From Algibacter amylolyticus (lineage in GTDB: Bacteria > Bacteroidota > Bacteroidia > Flavobacteriales > Flavobacteriaceae), in NCBI RefSeq assembly GCF_014202225.1, contig NZ_JACHGE010000003.1, positions 1-64,000 of the forward strand: a stretch of DNA of 64,000 nucleotides, read 5' to 3'. Below, piece after piece: positions 8,332 to 17,239 of this stretch (the stretch's first letter is position 1; each line of letters begins with the position of its first letter). Both the position numbers and the translations under genes were made by a program. The notes under the pieces are model-generated. The model searched no databases and had not been told where the DNA came from. It saw only the letters and a program-made list of their open reading frames with translations.

Positions 8332-8850
8332 ATGAAAAAATTAGGACCAGTCATTTTCGGATTTATTATTGGAGCAATTTTAACCTATTATTTTTGTCCG
8401 AGACCTCTTGGAGATAAGCCAACTATGGGTGAGGAATATGTAGTGCCAAAAGACACTATTTCGGTAAAGGAAGCTAAATTATTTAGTGCTAATTGGGAAA
8501 AAAATAACGAAACAGAAATAGATTCTACAATTGAAGTGGAGGGCCCAAGAAAGAAAATGCGCTCGGTATGGTGGTCATTAAAAGAAGTAAACCAATATTT
8601 AGCTTATGCTAAAGCGCAATCGGACACCTTAGGATTTAAAATGACAGGTGTGCGAATCTATCTAGGGAACTATGGGGATCGAAAAAAAGGATCTAAAAAG
8701 AACAGAAATACTATGTTTATTGTACCTACAGGTCCAAAATCGACATCTAAAGCTAGTAGTGTAAATATGTTTTTTCCACCTAGTGATCCAGATATTCCTG
8801 TACCGCCTTTAAACGATGGTGGTGGAGGTGATAGTGGTTACCCGAATTAG
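8332..8850 (+). CDS. Membrane-anchored protein of unknown function
   Basis: A 172-residue protein I cannot name. Residues 6-22 form one hydrophobic segment, with Lys at 2-3 and a Cys-Pro just after it, so it is either an uncleaved N-anchored protein facing the periplasm or exported. The middle is a compact polar domain (about 40-130) with the pattern GVRIYLGNYG and TMFIVPTGP. The tail is rich in Pro, Asp and Gly. It is the first of four closely packed genes leading to a histidine kinase, so it may be a periplasmic ligand sensor for that unit; this is inference from position only. Confidence 0.7.
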   Translation: MKKLGPVIFGFIIGAILTYYFCPRPLGDKPTMGEEYVVPKDTISVKEAKLFSANWEKNNETEIDSTIEVEGPRKKMRSVWWSLKEVNQYLAYAKAQSDTLGFKMTGVRIYLGNYGDRKKGSKKNRNTMFIVPTGPKSTSKASSVNMFFPPSDPDIPVPPLNDGGGGDSGYPN

Positions 8851-8860
8851 GCGTTTTTTT

Positions 8861-9580
8861 TTGGAAGAATTTTTATACCAACATAGATGGATTATAACAA
8901 GAGCCGTAGAAATTATTGCGGCTCTTACTGGTATTGTATTTTTTAAGAAATATAAATCTACTAACGCGAAGTATTTTATATATTTTTTAATATACCTATC
9001 TATTTGCGATTTTTTAAATACTTATACCTTGTATACAGGAAAAGGACAGTTTTTTTATTTTTTAAGGGAAACTGTATTTAAATATAATTATTGGTGGTCT
9101 ACTTTGTATTGGAAAATTGGAGCTATTATGTTTTTTGTTTTTTTTTACAATAAAATACTATCCAACAAAAAATTTAAAAACATAATAAAATTTAGTGGCT
9201 TGTTTTTTCTGCTTTTTTCTATTATTTATATTCTTTTAAATTTTGATGATTATTTTGTTAGATTCTTTCCACCAATAAGTATTTTAGGTGCATTTATTAT
9301 ATTTTTATGTACCGTGTTTTACTTTATTGAGGTTCTATTAAGTGATAAGATTTTAGTTTTTTATAAATCATTAAATTTTTACATCAGCTTCGCAATATTT
9401 ATTTGGTGGTTAATTATAACTCCCATTGTGCTGTATGATATATACATGCTTCACAAAGATTTTAATTATATCAAATTAAGATTTTTAATTTACTTATTGG
9501 CTAATATTACTATGTATTCAACATTTACTTTCGCGTTAATTTGGTGCAAACCAGAATTAATAAAAAATGAACTTACATAA
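8861..9580 (+). CDS. Seven-helix membrane protein, first of a tandem pair
   Basis: About 239 residues with seven hydrophobic segments and almost nothing else. The frame is open from an ATG at 8816, which overlaps the previous gene by 35 bases and would add a basic Val-rich leader. I prefer the TTG at 8861, because its product then lines up with the start of the paralogue that follows. Shared marks with that paralogue are FKKY-x-(S/N)T near helix 1, WWLIITPIV and DIY at helix 6, and a helix-7 pattern LxFLxANIxMYS. The stop overlaps the next ATG by one base. I know no name for the family. A sensory or channel role feeding the downstream kinase is plausible. Confidence 0.75.
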   Translation: MEEFLYQHRWIITRAVEIIAALTGIVFFKKYKSTNAKYFIYFLIYLSICDFLNTYTLYTGKGQFFYFLRETVFKYNYWWSTLYWKIGAIMFFVFFYNKILSNKKFKNIIKFSGLFFLLFSIIYILLNFDDYFVRFFPPISILGAFIIFLCTVFYFIEVLLSDKILVFYKSLNFYISFAIFIWWLIITPIVLYDIYMLHKDFNYIKLRFLIYLLANITMYSTFTFALIWCKPELIKNELT

Positions 9581-10281
9581 TGATTGATTTTTTAACGCGT
9601 AATTTTAATTTTATTTCTTATGCGTTGGAGTTTCTTGCCGCATTTGTAGGTTTGCTATGTTTTAAAAAGTATCGAAATACGTCCACACGATATTTTATTT
9701 ATTTTTTGGTTTACATTTTTTTTGTTGAAGTTATTGGAGCCCTGTTAGTTTACGCTCCATTTTTTTTACCCATTCAATTATTAAGAAAAGCGGGTGTTCG
9801 TGTTAATAATTGGTATAATGTGTTATGGCTTTTTGGAAGTATTGTATGTGTAGTTTTCTATTTTCATGCTATTATAAATCGAAAAAAACTTAAGCTTGTA
9901 ATAAGGGTTGTAGGCGTTTTGTTTATAGCAGTTATGCTATCTCATTTCGTATTTTATTATGATGTGTTTTTAAACTCGAGATCTATGTTTTATCAAATAG
10001 CTGGTCTTATAACCACAGTTGTTTGTATTACTACATATTTTATTGAATTAACAAATAGTGATTCTATTCTAAATATGTTTAAAATATTTAGCTTTTACGC
10101 TAGTGTTGGTCTATTTTTATGGTGGTTAATAATAACGCCCGTCATATTTTTTGATATTTATAATACAGAATCCGATCGGGATTTTGTTATTTTAAAAAGA
10201 CTCATTTTTTTATTTGCCAATATATTTATGTATTCTTGTTTTATACTAGGTTTAATAATTTCAAAACCAAATAATGCTTAA
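9580..10281 (+). CDS. Seven-helix membrane protein, second of a tandem pair
   Basis: A 233-residue paralogue of the preceding product, also with seven hydrophobic segments. The clearest conserved block is near residue 180: WWLIITPVIFFDIYN, matching WWLIITPIVLYDIYM upstream. The ATG overlaps the upstream stop (TAATG), and the gene's own end overlaps the histidine kinase start by 8 bases, so translation of all three is probably coupled. The two copies have diverged widely, so the duplication is old and both have been kept. Two different subunits in one complex with the kinase would fit. Function unknown. Confidence 0.78.
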   Translation: MIDFLTRNFNFISYALEFLAAFVGLLCFKKYRNTSTRYFIYFLVYIFFVEVIGALLVYAPFFLPIQLLRKAGVRVNNWYNVLWLFGSIVCVVFYFHAIINRKKLKLVIRVVGVLFIAVMLSHFVFYYDVFLNSRSMFYQIAGLITTVVCITTYFIELTNSDSILNMFKIFSFYASVGLFLWWLIITPVIFFDIYNTESDRDFVILKRLIFLFANIFMYSCFILGLIISKPNNA

Positions 10282-11092
10282 TTTATTTAATTTTTTATTT
10301 CTAATTCAGTCAGCGGTATCTACAGCCTCAGAACGCTATTTATTGGTGTATATGATAATCGTTTTAATTATCATTACATCCTTAGTGATTGTATTTTTTG
10401 TGGTATTCCAGAAGCGAAAGAATAAATTACTTCAGGATAGAATTAAGCAACAACAAGCTTTTGAAGCCGAAATTATACAGGCACAAACTGAGGCTCAAGA
10501 ACAAACTTTAAAAAATATTGGTTGGGAATTGCATGATAATGTGGGGCAGTTATTGTCTTTTGCCAGCATGCAATTGAGTATATTAAAAATGCAAGTAGCT
10601 GATGATGTTAAAGATAAGTTTAAAGACACCTCAGAAGCACTTAGTAATGGTCTAAAAGAAGTTCGTGCACTTTCAAAAACACTTAATAACGATGTTATTT
10701 TAAATATTGGTTTTGAAAAATCCATTACCAATGAGTTGGACCGCATGAAAAAGATGAAGTTTACATCGGCAGAATTAAAAATTATTGGAGATAAAGTACC
10801 TTTCGCTGATCGAAAACATGAAATAATTGTGTTTAGAATACTTCAAGAGTTTTTGTCCAATTCAGTAAAATATTCTGATGCAAAAAATATTGGAATTACT
10901 TTAAATTATAAGCCAGAACGCATCATTATTACTGCAACTGACGATGGTAAAGGTTTTGATATTAAAGAGATTGAACAAGGTTCTGGTTTAATTAATATGA
11001 AAAGTAGAGCGGCGTTAATTCATGCAGATTTCGAATTGAACTCGCAGCCAAATAGTGGTGTTCAATTGGTACTTAACTATCCTTTAAACTAA
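10274..11092 (+). CDS. Sensor histidine kinase, HisKA_3/NarX-LytS-like, without own sensor domain
   Basis: A 272-residue inner-membrane kinase. A single transmembrane helix covers about residues 22-46, followed by a coiled-coil linker. The HisKA_3 dimerisation helix carries WELHDNVGQ with the phospho-acceptor His87. The ATP-binding domain has the N box ending NSVKYS (Asn196) and the G1 box DDGKGF (223-228), plus GSGLINM. There is no periplasmic or PAS domain, so input must come from another protein; the two seven-helix proteins encoded just before it are the obvious candidates. NarL-type response regulators normally partner such kinases, but none lies nearby: the next gene is a convergent aldehyde dehydrogenase 11 bases away. 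Confidence 0.9.
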   Translation: MLNLFNFLFLIQSAVSTASERYLLVYMIIVLIIITSLVIVFFVVFQKRKNKLLQDRIKQQQAFEAEIIQAQTEAQEQTLKNIGWELHDNVGQLLSFASMQLSILKMQVADDVKDKFKDTSEALSNGLKEVRALSKTLNNDVILNIGFEKSITNELDRMKKMKFTSAELKIIGDKVPFADRKHEIIVFRILQEFLSNSVKYSDAKNIGITLNYKPERIIITATDDGKGFDIKEIEQGSGLINMKSRAALIHADFELNSQPNSGVQLVLNYPLN

Positions 11093-11103
11093 ATACCTGC
11101 TTA

Positions 11104-12483
11104 CTATCCTAAATACTTAAAAACGGTTTTTAGTAAACCAACTTTTTTATTGTAAGGCGCATATCTAAACGAAGGATCAATCCAATTACCTCGTTTTACA
11201 ATTGGTTTTGTATTAGAAAAAGCATTAAAACCATGTTTGCCATGGTATTCCCCAATACCACTAGCGCCAACACCTCCAAAAGGTAATCTGTGGTTTCCAA
11301 AGTGGATTAGTAAATCGTTAATTACACCACCGCCAAAACTAAATTTATTAATCGTTTCATTTATAAATGATGATTTGTTAGAAAATACGTAAAGCGATAA
11401 TGGCTTATCTAAATTCCATATAATTTTTTCAATATCAGACGCCGTATCATACACTAATATTGGTAAAATAGGACCAAATATTTCTTCTTGCATTATAGGG
11501 CTTTCTATATTTGGCTCATCAATTAAAGTAGGAGCGATGTAACAGGTTGATTCGTCTATTTCACCACCATGCACTATGGTAGTGTCTTTAATTAATTCAG
11601 ATAATCTTTTGGTGTTTTTTTTATTTACAATTCTAGGGAAGTCAGCAGAATTTTTAGGGTTATCACTGTATCTATTAATTATTTCGGCTTTTAAAGCCTT
11701 GATAAGATCTTGTTTAATATTAGATTTTACAATAACATAATCTGGTGCAATACAAGTTTGACCTCCATTTAAAAGTTTGCCCCATACCAAGCGGGTTGCT
11801 ACAAGTTTTATATCAACCGAATCGTCAATAATACAAGGCGATTTACCACCAAGCTCTAAAATAGTGGGCGTTAAGTGTTTTGCTGCCGCTTTTGCTACAA
11901 TTTTACCAACCGTTGTGCTGCCAGTAAAAAATATAAAATCCCACTTTTGCGCTAATAACTCGGTAGACGTTTCTACACCACCTTCAATTGAAATAGCAAG
12001 GTCTTCTGGAAAAACATATTCAATTATCGAGGTGATTACTTTTGAAGTATTTACAGTTAGTTCGCTTGGTTTTAATACAACCGTGTTACCTGCCGCAATA
12101 GCCATTATTAAAGGTTCCATAGCTAACAGAAATGGGTAGTTCCAAGGCGCAATAATTAATACCGTTCCGTAAGGCTCTTTATAAATATAATCTTTAGAAG
12201 GAAAGGTTAACAGCGACGCTTTAATGCGTTTAGGTTTTGCCCATTTTTTTAGGTTTTTAATAGCTAAGTTGAGTTCGGAAAGGACAATACCTATTTCGCT
12301 AAGGTAAGCTTCAAATTCCGATTTTTTAAAGTCTTGATATAAGGCATCTAAAATGTCCTGCTCCCTAGCTAGAATTTCTTTCTTTAAGGCTTTTAACAAG
12401 GATAGCCGATAGTCGATATCTTTAGTTTTTTGCGATTTGAAAAAAGAGTGTTGTACCGAAATAAGTTCTGAAATTGATTTCAA
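11104..12483 (-). CDS. Aldehyde dehydrogenase, NAD(P)-dependent, class 3-like
   Basis: A 459-residue aldehyde dehydrogenase. The Rossmann segment has PWNYPF and KPSEL near residues 110-140, the FTGSTTVGK coenzyme loop follows, the general base Glu is in LELGGKSP and the nucleophile Cys in GGQTCIAPDY. Length near 460 with a hydrophobic-basic C-terminus resembles fatty or class 3 aldehyde dehydrogenases rather than the 490-residue betaine type. It oxidises aliphatic or aromatic aldehydes to acids. It converges on the histidine kinase gene. Physiological substrate is not evident. Confidence 0.92.
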   Translation of the reverse strand: MKSISELISVQHSFFKSQKTKDIDYRLSLLKALKKEILAREQDILDALYQDFKKSEFEAYLSEIGIVLSELNLAIKNLKKWAKPKRIKASLLTFPSKDYIYKEPYGTVLIIAPWNYPFLLAMEPLIMAIAAGNTVVLKPSELTVNTSKVITSIIEYVFPEDLAISIEGGVETSTELLAQKWDFIFFTGSTTVGKIVAKAAAKHLTPTILELGGKSPCIIDDSVDIKLVATRLVWGKLLNGGQTCIAPDYVIVKSNIKQDLIKALKAEIINRYSDNPKNSADFPRIVNKKNTKRLSELIKDTTIVHGGEIDESTCYIAPTLIDEPNIESPIMQEEIFGPILPILVYDTASDIEKIIWNLDKPLSLYVFSNKSSFINETINKFSFGGGVINDLLIHFGNHRLPFGGVGASGIGEYHGKHGFNAFSNTKPIVKRGNWIDPSFRYAPYNKKVGLLKTVFKYLG

Positions 12484-12530
12484 AGTTTTCTTTTAAAGGT
12501 ATGAAAAAAATAAAGAAAGTGAAGTTGTTT

Positions 12531-13241
12531 CTATTTAAGACAAGCATTCCAAATGGCATCATCTGGTAAAGGCGCATCAATAGAAATAGGTTCGTTTTTT
12601 ACAGGGTGTATAAACTCGATATGTCTAGCGTGTAAACTAATGCTTGCATCTTTGTTGCTTCTATCAAACCCATATTTTAAATCCCCTTTTATTGGGCAAC
12701 CTATATTGGATAGCTGCACACGTATTTGGTGGTGTCTGCCGGTTTCAAGGTTCACTTCTAATAGAAAATAATTGTCTAATTTTTTAATTATTTTATAATG
12801 AAGAATAGCCTTTTTGCTTTCCGGAACTTCCTTTATGTGAGCTTTAGATTTATTGTTTTTAGGATTCTTTTTTAGCCAATTAACAAGTGTGTCCTCTTGT
12901 TTTGGTGGTTCGTTTTTTACAAGTGCCCAATAGGTTTTGCTAATATCTTTTGAAACAAATAACTTATTTAATCTAGGTAAAGCTTTACTGGTTTTTGCGA
13001 AAATAACAAGTCCTGTTGTGGGTCTATCTAGCCTGTGTACGGTTCCTAAATAGACGTTTCCTGGTTTGTTGTATTTGTCTTTTATATATTCTTTTACAAC
13101 ATCGCTTAGTGGTTTATCGCCAGTTTTATCGCCTTGCACAATATCGCCTGCCCGTTTATTTACCACGATTATGTGGTTGTCTTCAAGTAAGACTTGGAGA
13201 TTGGATTTGTTTGAAAGAATTTTGTTTGACACGAATTTCAC
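12531..13241 (-). CDS. RluA family pseudouridine synthase
   Basis: A 236-residue RNA pseudouridine synthase. The catalytic motif HRLDRPTTGLVIFAKT carries the essential Asp. The domain start IVVNKRAGDIVQ and the end motif LHARHIEFIHP are also present. There is no N-terminal S4 domain, so it belongs to the short RluA/TruC-like class that modifies tRNA or rRNA uridines; the exact position cannot be told. It lies in a minus-strand run with panB upstream, separated by about 75 bases carrying a short ACTG-rich repeat. Confidence 0.92.
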   Translation of the reverse strand: MKFVSNKILSNKSNLQVLLEDNHIIVVNKRAGDIVQGDKTGDKPLSDVVKEYIKDKYNKPGNVYLGTVHRLDRPTTGLVIFAKTSKALPRLNKLFVSKDISKTYWALVKNEPPKQEDTLVNWLKKNPKNNKSKAHIKEVPESKKAILHYKIIKKLDNYFLLEVNLETGRHHQIRVQLSNIGCPIKGDLKYGFDRSNKDASISLHARHIEFIHPVKNEPISIDAPLPDDAIWNACLK

Positions 13242-13280
13242 AAATTTGTACGAATGCTTCTCTTATAATTTTTAAGCTTA

Positions 13281-13320
13281 CGAGTGAGACTGATTACTTA
13301 GACTGTTACTGAAAACTTAA
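13281..13320. repeat. ACTGAGACTG-type intergenic repeat, copy a
   Basis: The stretch reads as ACTG-spaced units (GAGTGAGACTG, GACTGTTACTG, ending GAAAACTTAA). Similar stretches occur at 14355-14386 and 17155-17194, always between genes. The last bases overlap the panB stop. Confidence 0.5.
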
Positions 13321-14135
13321 TACTTCTCATTTTCATTAGGGAAATCGGTACTTTTTACATCATCTACATATTGCGAAATAGCAGTGGTCATTTCATCATA
13401 CAAACTTAGATACCTGCGTAAAAAACGAGGGTTAAATTCGTGTGTCATCCCTAGCATATCATGTAATACAAGCACTTGTCCGTCTACATCTGGTCCTGCA
13501 CCAATACCAATAATTGGAATACTAACACTTTCGGCCACTTGTTTAGCAAGTTTAGCCGGTATTTTTTCTAAAACAATAGCAAAACAACCAATTCTTTCGA
13601 GCATTTTAGCATCTTCAATAAGTTGTTCTGCCTCTTCTTCCTCTTTGGCACGAACGGTATATGTTCCAAATTTATATATGGATTGTGGTGTTAAACCTAA
13701 ATGCCCCATTACAGGGATTCCTGCATTTAAAATACGTTTGATGGATTCTTTAACTTCTTTACCACCTTCTAGTTTAACCGAATGCGCTCCACTTTCCTTC
13801 ATGATTCTAATAGCAGAACGTAAAGCCTCTTTAGGGTCACTTTGGTAGCTTCCAAAAGGTAAATCTACAACAACCAAACACCTGTCGATAGCACGAATTA
13901 CAGAAGAGGCATGATAAATCATTTGGTCCAATGTAATAGGTAATGTGGTTTCGTGTCCAGCCATAACATTACTAGCAGAATCGCCCACAAGAATAACGTC
14001 AATACCAGCACCATCAACTATTTTGGCCATAGTATAATCGTAGGCCGTAAGCATAGATATTTTTTCGCCATTGGCTTTCATATCTACTAATGTTTTAACG
14101 GTAATGCGTTTGTATTCTTTTTTTGCTACAGACAT
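13317..14135 (-). CDS. panB: 3-methyl-2-oxobutanoate hydroxymethyltransferase
   Basis: A 272-residue TIM-barrel enzyme of pantothenate (vitamin B5 and CoA) biosynthesis. It transfers a hydroxymethyl group from 5,10-methylene-tetrahydrofolate to 2-oxoisovalerate, giving ketopantoate. Diagnostic stretches are [12 protein letters not shown], the Mg-binding [27 protein letters not shown] and [21 protein letters not shown]. Length matches the family. It is cytoplasmic. panC and panD are not in the window. Confidence 0.97.
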   Translation of the reverse strand: MSVAKKEYKRITVKTLVDMKANGEKISMLTAYDYTMAKIVDGAGIDVILVGDSASNVMAGHETTLPITLDQMIYHASSVIRAIDRCLVVVDLPFGSYQSDPKEALRSAIRIMKESGAHSVKLEGGKEVKESIKRILNAGIPVMGHLGLTPQSIYKFGTYTVRAKEEEEAEQLIEDAKMLERIGCFAIVLEKIPAKLAKQVAESVSIPIIGIGAGPDVDGQVLVLHDMLGMTHEFNPRFLRRYLSLYDEMTTAISQYVDDVKSTDFPNENEKY

Positions 14136-14354
14136 GTATTTTAAATTTAGTTCGTCTGTAAAAATACTAAATAAAGAAGATACTTTAATAGTTTTCTTTT
14201 AGGTGAATTTTGAGAGTTGATTATCAGTTGTTTGGTTGAGGATTTCAGGATGTCGATGTTCAAAAATATATTTCTCGCAAGGTTGAATTAGATAAAAAGA
14301 GAACATAAAATAGAGAAAAGAAAATGCGGACTTGAAAGTGAAATTATAAGTGTA

Positions 14355-14386
14355 CCTGAAAACTGAGACTGTGACTACAAACTGAA
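14355..14386. repeat. ACTGAGACTG-type intergenic repeat, copy b
   Basis: CTGAAAACTGAGACTGTGAC and following bases resemble the copies at 13281-13320 and 17155-17194. It lies between panB and sdaA, at the 3' end of sdaA. Confidence 0.5.
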
Positions 14387-14388
14387 TT

Positions 14389-15810
14389 CTAGCAATCTGT
14401 TAAATAAACACCAACAGCTAAACCACCTTCGCTAGTTTCCTTATATTTAGAGTGCATATCTTTTGCGGTTTCCCACATGGTATTAACCACTTTGTCTAAA
14501 GGTACTTTTACATTTTCGGGATTGGTATCCAAGGCTAATTCTGCAGCGTTTATAGCTTTAATAGCTCCCATGGCATTACGTTCAATACATGGTATTTGTA
14601 CTAAGCCTCCAATAGGATCGCAGGTTAACCCTAAATGATGTTCCATGGCTATTTCTGCTGCAATTAAAACTTGTTCTGGTGTGCCTCCAAGTAATTCGGT
14701 TAAGGCGCCGGCTGCCATGGCAGACGACACTCCAATTTCTGCTTGACAACCACCCATTGCTGCACTTATTGTGGCACCTTTTTTAAAGATACTTCCTATT
14801 TCGCCTGCAACTAACAGAAATCGTTTAATATCCTCGAAATCGCCATCGTGGTTTTCTATAACCAAATAATACATTAAAACCGCTGGAATAACACCAGCAC
14901 TTCCGTTTGTAGGCGCTGTTACCACACGACCTAATGATGCATTAACCTCGTTTACGGCTAAGGCAAAGCAACTTACCCATTTTAGTATTTGGCGAAATTT
15001 AACTTCGGTATCTCGTATGCTATAAATCCACTCTACGGGCGTAGTGTATGGCAATTTACCAACTAAGGTTTTATGCATATCGAATGCACGTCGTCTTACA
15101 TTTAAACCACCAGGAAGACTGCCTTCTGTATGGCATCCTGTGTACATAGAATCTAGCATAACATTCCAAATGCGTTTTAATTCTGTATCAATTTCGGTTT
15201 CTGTACGGATCGATTTTTCGTTTTCTAAAACAACCTGCGATACGGGTTTGTTTAGTGTTTTACAAAATTGAAGTAGCTCTGTACCTTTATCTATAGGATA
15301 GGGGAATGCGCATTTTATTTCGAAATTCCGTTTTGAGTTTTTTCGTTCTTCTTTTACAACAAATCCGCCACCAATTGAATAGAAGGTTGATGCTGTTTTT
15401 TTACCATGACATACTGCTGTAAATTTTAATCCATTGGCATGAAAAGGCAAAAACTTTTTATTGAAAACAATATCTGTTTTAGGGTTAAACTCAATTAGGT
15501 GTTCATTATTAAAAGATAAGGTGTTTGTGTCTTTTACTTTAGAAATGATGTCGCTAATGGTTTCGGTAGGAATGGTTTCTGGATTTGCGCCATATAGACC
15601 TAGTATAACAGCATAATCTGTGGCATGTCCTTTTCCGGTTAAAGATAGTGAGCCATATAAATCGACTGTGATACTTTGCACAGCGTCGAACTTTTTGGCG
15701 TCTTTAAGTTCTTTAATCCAACGTTCGGCAGCTCGCCAAGGTCCAAGTGTATGTGAACTTGAAGGGCCAACACCTATTTTTAACATGTCGAAAACCGATA
15801 TACACTCCAT
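14389..15810 (-). CDS. sdaA: L-serine ammonia-lyase, iron-sulfur type
   Basis: A 473-residue single-chain L-serine dehydratase that converts serine to pyruvate and ammonia through a [4Fe-4S] cluster. The beta-domain begins with [20 protein letters not shown]. The alpha-domain has [17 protein letters not shown], the glycine-rich [14 protein letters not shown], and the cluster-region cysteines in GGCQAEIG and [14 protein letters not shown]. Length and order match the fused type common in Bacteroidetes. It is followed by the ACTG repeat, not by an obvious hairpin terminator. Confidence 0.96.
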   Translation of the reverse strand: MECISVFDMLKIGVGPSSSHTLGPWRAAERWIKELKDAKKFDAVQSITVDLYGSLSLTGKGHATDYAVILGLYGANPETIPTETISDIISKVKDTNTLSFNNEHLIEFNPKTDIVFNKKFLPFHANGLKFTAVCHGKKTASTFYSIGGGFVVKEERKNSKRNFEIKCAFPYPIDKGTELLQFCKTLNKPVSQVVLENEKSIRTETEIDTELKRIWNVMLDSMYTGCHTEGSLPGGLNVRRRAFDMHKTLVGKLPYTTPVEWIYSIRDTEVKFRQILKWVSCFALAVNEVNASLGRVVTAPTNGSAGVIPAVLMYYLVIENHDGDFEDIKRFLLVAGEIGSIFKKGATISAAMGGCQAEIGVSSAMAAGALTELLGGTPEQVLIAAEIAMEHHLGLTCDPIGGLVQIPCIERNAMGAIKAINAAELALDTNPENVKVPLDKVVNTMWETAKDMHSKYKETSEGGLAVGVYLTDC

Positions 15811-15889
15811 AAATTAGTCGTTTTGTTGTAAAGATATATCAAAATTTCCTCATAAAAGTAAAGTTGTTAAGCCTGTTATTTTAAAAATA

Positions 15890-16843
15890 TTAGAGTTTAA
15901 AAATCTTTTTAGTTATAATTGTATTAGTGCCTTTTATGGAAAGAAAATAAACACCACTTTCTAAATTTTCTGTGTTAATTTCTCTTTTATTATTAATGAG
16001 TCCTTTTTGTAAAATTTGACCACTTAGATTTACGAGATTGTAGTTTGTTAAATCATGATGATTATTACTAAAGTGTAAGTTGATTTTGTTTTGAGCTGGG
16101 TTTGGATAAATTTTTAAGAAATCGTTATCGACAGTAGTATTGGATGTGGATAAGGTAAAGGAGGATAAAGCACAAACGGCATCAATATCTGCTCCAGGCG
16201 TAGTGCCAGAACAAGAACCGTTTGGAATATCTGTAATTTGAATGGCATTAAATTTTAAAGTTTTTTGAGAATATCCGGTTATTACAGCGTCTATATCAAA
16301 TCCGCGTATTGAGCCGCTTATGGAACCTATTTCATAAAACCCATCATCATCTATATCGGGTATGTTATTGTTAATGAGTTGCGTTTCTGTAAATGCATCG
16401 GCTGGTCTAATAGCTAAATCGCTGGCTTCTACTTGCGGACCAATTTCAAAAACAAATACATCATTTTCCTCTGTGCCACTATTGGTTAAGAGATTGTTTG
16501 TAAAACCTAGTTTTATAGAGCCACCCTGACCTAAATAAACATAGCTGTAAGGATCTCCAGACACAAAATCATTTAGGCCAATAGCGCCCTCTGGATCGGG
16601 GTCGGCATTATCACATCCTGGGTTGTAATCAATAAGTACGTCTGCAAAGGTTATACCGTCTGTACATAGTTCGCAACCATTATTAGACCCTAAATTTTGG
16701 CAATCTGGGTCGTTACAGTCAATAAGAGTGTCGTTGTCATTATCTATACCGTCGGCACAGGTTAAGGCTGTATTTTCTTGACCAAAAGTAGACATGGTTA
16801 AAAATGAAAATAAAAGAAATAGATGGATTGTAAATGTTTTCAT
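15890..16843 (-). CDS. Secreted protein with T9SS type A sorting domain
   Basis: A 317-residue exported protein. The signal peptide ends near FGQ (residue 21). Next is a Cys/Asp-rich segment (CADGIDNDNDTLIDCNDPDC), typical of calcium-binding thrombospondin type 3-like loops. The central domain (about 70-235) is of unknown function. The last 75 residues are a Por secretion tail, starting KIYPNPAQNKINLHF and ending KIFKL, the signal for T9SS export and cleavage or surface attachment. It is transcribed alone. Confidence 0.88.
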   Translation of the reverse strand: MKTFTIHLFLLFSFLTMSTFGQENTALTCADGIDNDNDTLIDCNDPDCQNLGSNNGCELCTDGITFADVLIDYNPGCDNADPDPEGAIGLNDFVSGDPYSYVYLGQGGSIKLGFTNNLLTNSGTEENDVFVFEIGPQVEASDLAIRPADAFTETQLINNNIPDIDDDGFYEIGSISGSIRGFDIDAVITGYSQKTLKFNAIQITDIPNGSCSGTTPGADIDAVCALSSFTLSTSNTTVDNDFLKIYPNPAQNKINLHFSNNHHDLTNYNLVNLSGQILQKGLINNKREINTENLESGVYFLSIKGTNTIITKKIFKL

Positions 16844-17021
16844 GAGAGTAAGGTTTTGTGTGTTAATAGCTTGATTTAAAGATAGTAAAAGAAAGTGTTA
16901 TGTGAATGTTCTTACGTGTTAAAGTTTTGATTTATAATTAGTTGTAAAAAATGAAGCGTTTTTTAATAGATATTTAATGTAATAACCCAATTTAAATATG
17001 AAGTATGAAGTTTTTAGATAG

Positions 17022-17111
17022 TTGCGCAAGGGATAGTAGAGGAAAGCCCACAGCCCGACAAAGGAGGTGCGAGGACTTGTAACGGATAGCCCGACCCTTG
17101 TGGTTGCGCCC
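17022..17111 (+). repeat. Dispersed GCGCAAGGGATAGTAG element, copy 1
   Basis: A 90-base GC-richer element beginning TTGCGCAAGGGATAGTAG and ending GGTTGCGCCC, with GCCCGAC twice inside. Copy 2 at 29866-29963 is nearly identical over most of its length; copy 3 at 19373-19473 lies in the opposite orientation with a different centre. The ends are partly complementary (TTGCGC with GCGCCC). Confidence 0.8.
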
Positions 17112-17154
17112 AAAAAAAAATAAAATTGACCGAAGACTGAAGTTTTGATGCGCA

Positions 17155-17194
17155 TGAGTGAGACTGTAAACTGAGACGGTGACTGAAAACTAAA
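17155..17194. repeat. ACTGAGACTG-type intergenic repeat, copy c
   Basis: GAGTGAGACTGTAAACTGAG followed by ACGGTGACTGAAAACTAAA. It lies directly before the dnaK operator. Confidence 0.5.
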
Positions 17195-17197
17195 AAT

Positions 17198-17239
17198 ATG
17201 ACACTATGTCATAAATTTTCAGTTGGCATAATGATTGAC
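17198..17239 (+). promoter_or_regulatory. dnaK control region: palindrome plus sigma-54-like promoter
   Basis: ATGACACTATGTCAT (17198-17212) is a perfect inverted repeat with six-base arms. Ten bases later TTGGCATAATGATTGAC (17223-17239) resembles a sigma-54 -24/-12 promoter (TTGGCAnn-N4-TTGC): the GG is present and the TTG is correctly spaced, but the -12 C is A. The dnaK ATG follows at 17318. No sigma-A TAnnTTTG box is seen here. This suggests heat-shock control by a dedicated activator or repressor. Confidence 0.55.

Noticed and set aside
12553-13312. Plus-strand ORFs opposite the RluA-family gene
   Set aside because: The minus-strand frame has the full synthase motifs; the others show no family pattern.
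13016-13312. Cys-rich small protein on the plus strand
   Set aside because: Antisense to the RluA-family gene, and it ends in the ACTG repeat.
16919-17155. A 78-codon minus-strand ORF upstream of dnaK
   Set aside because: It is translated from the dispersed repeat at 17022-17111 and its flanks, has no family and no promoter.
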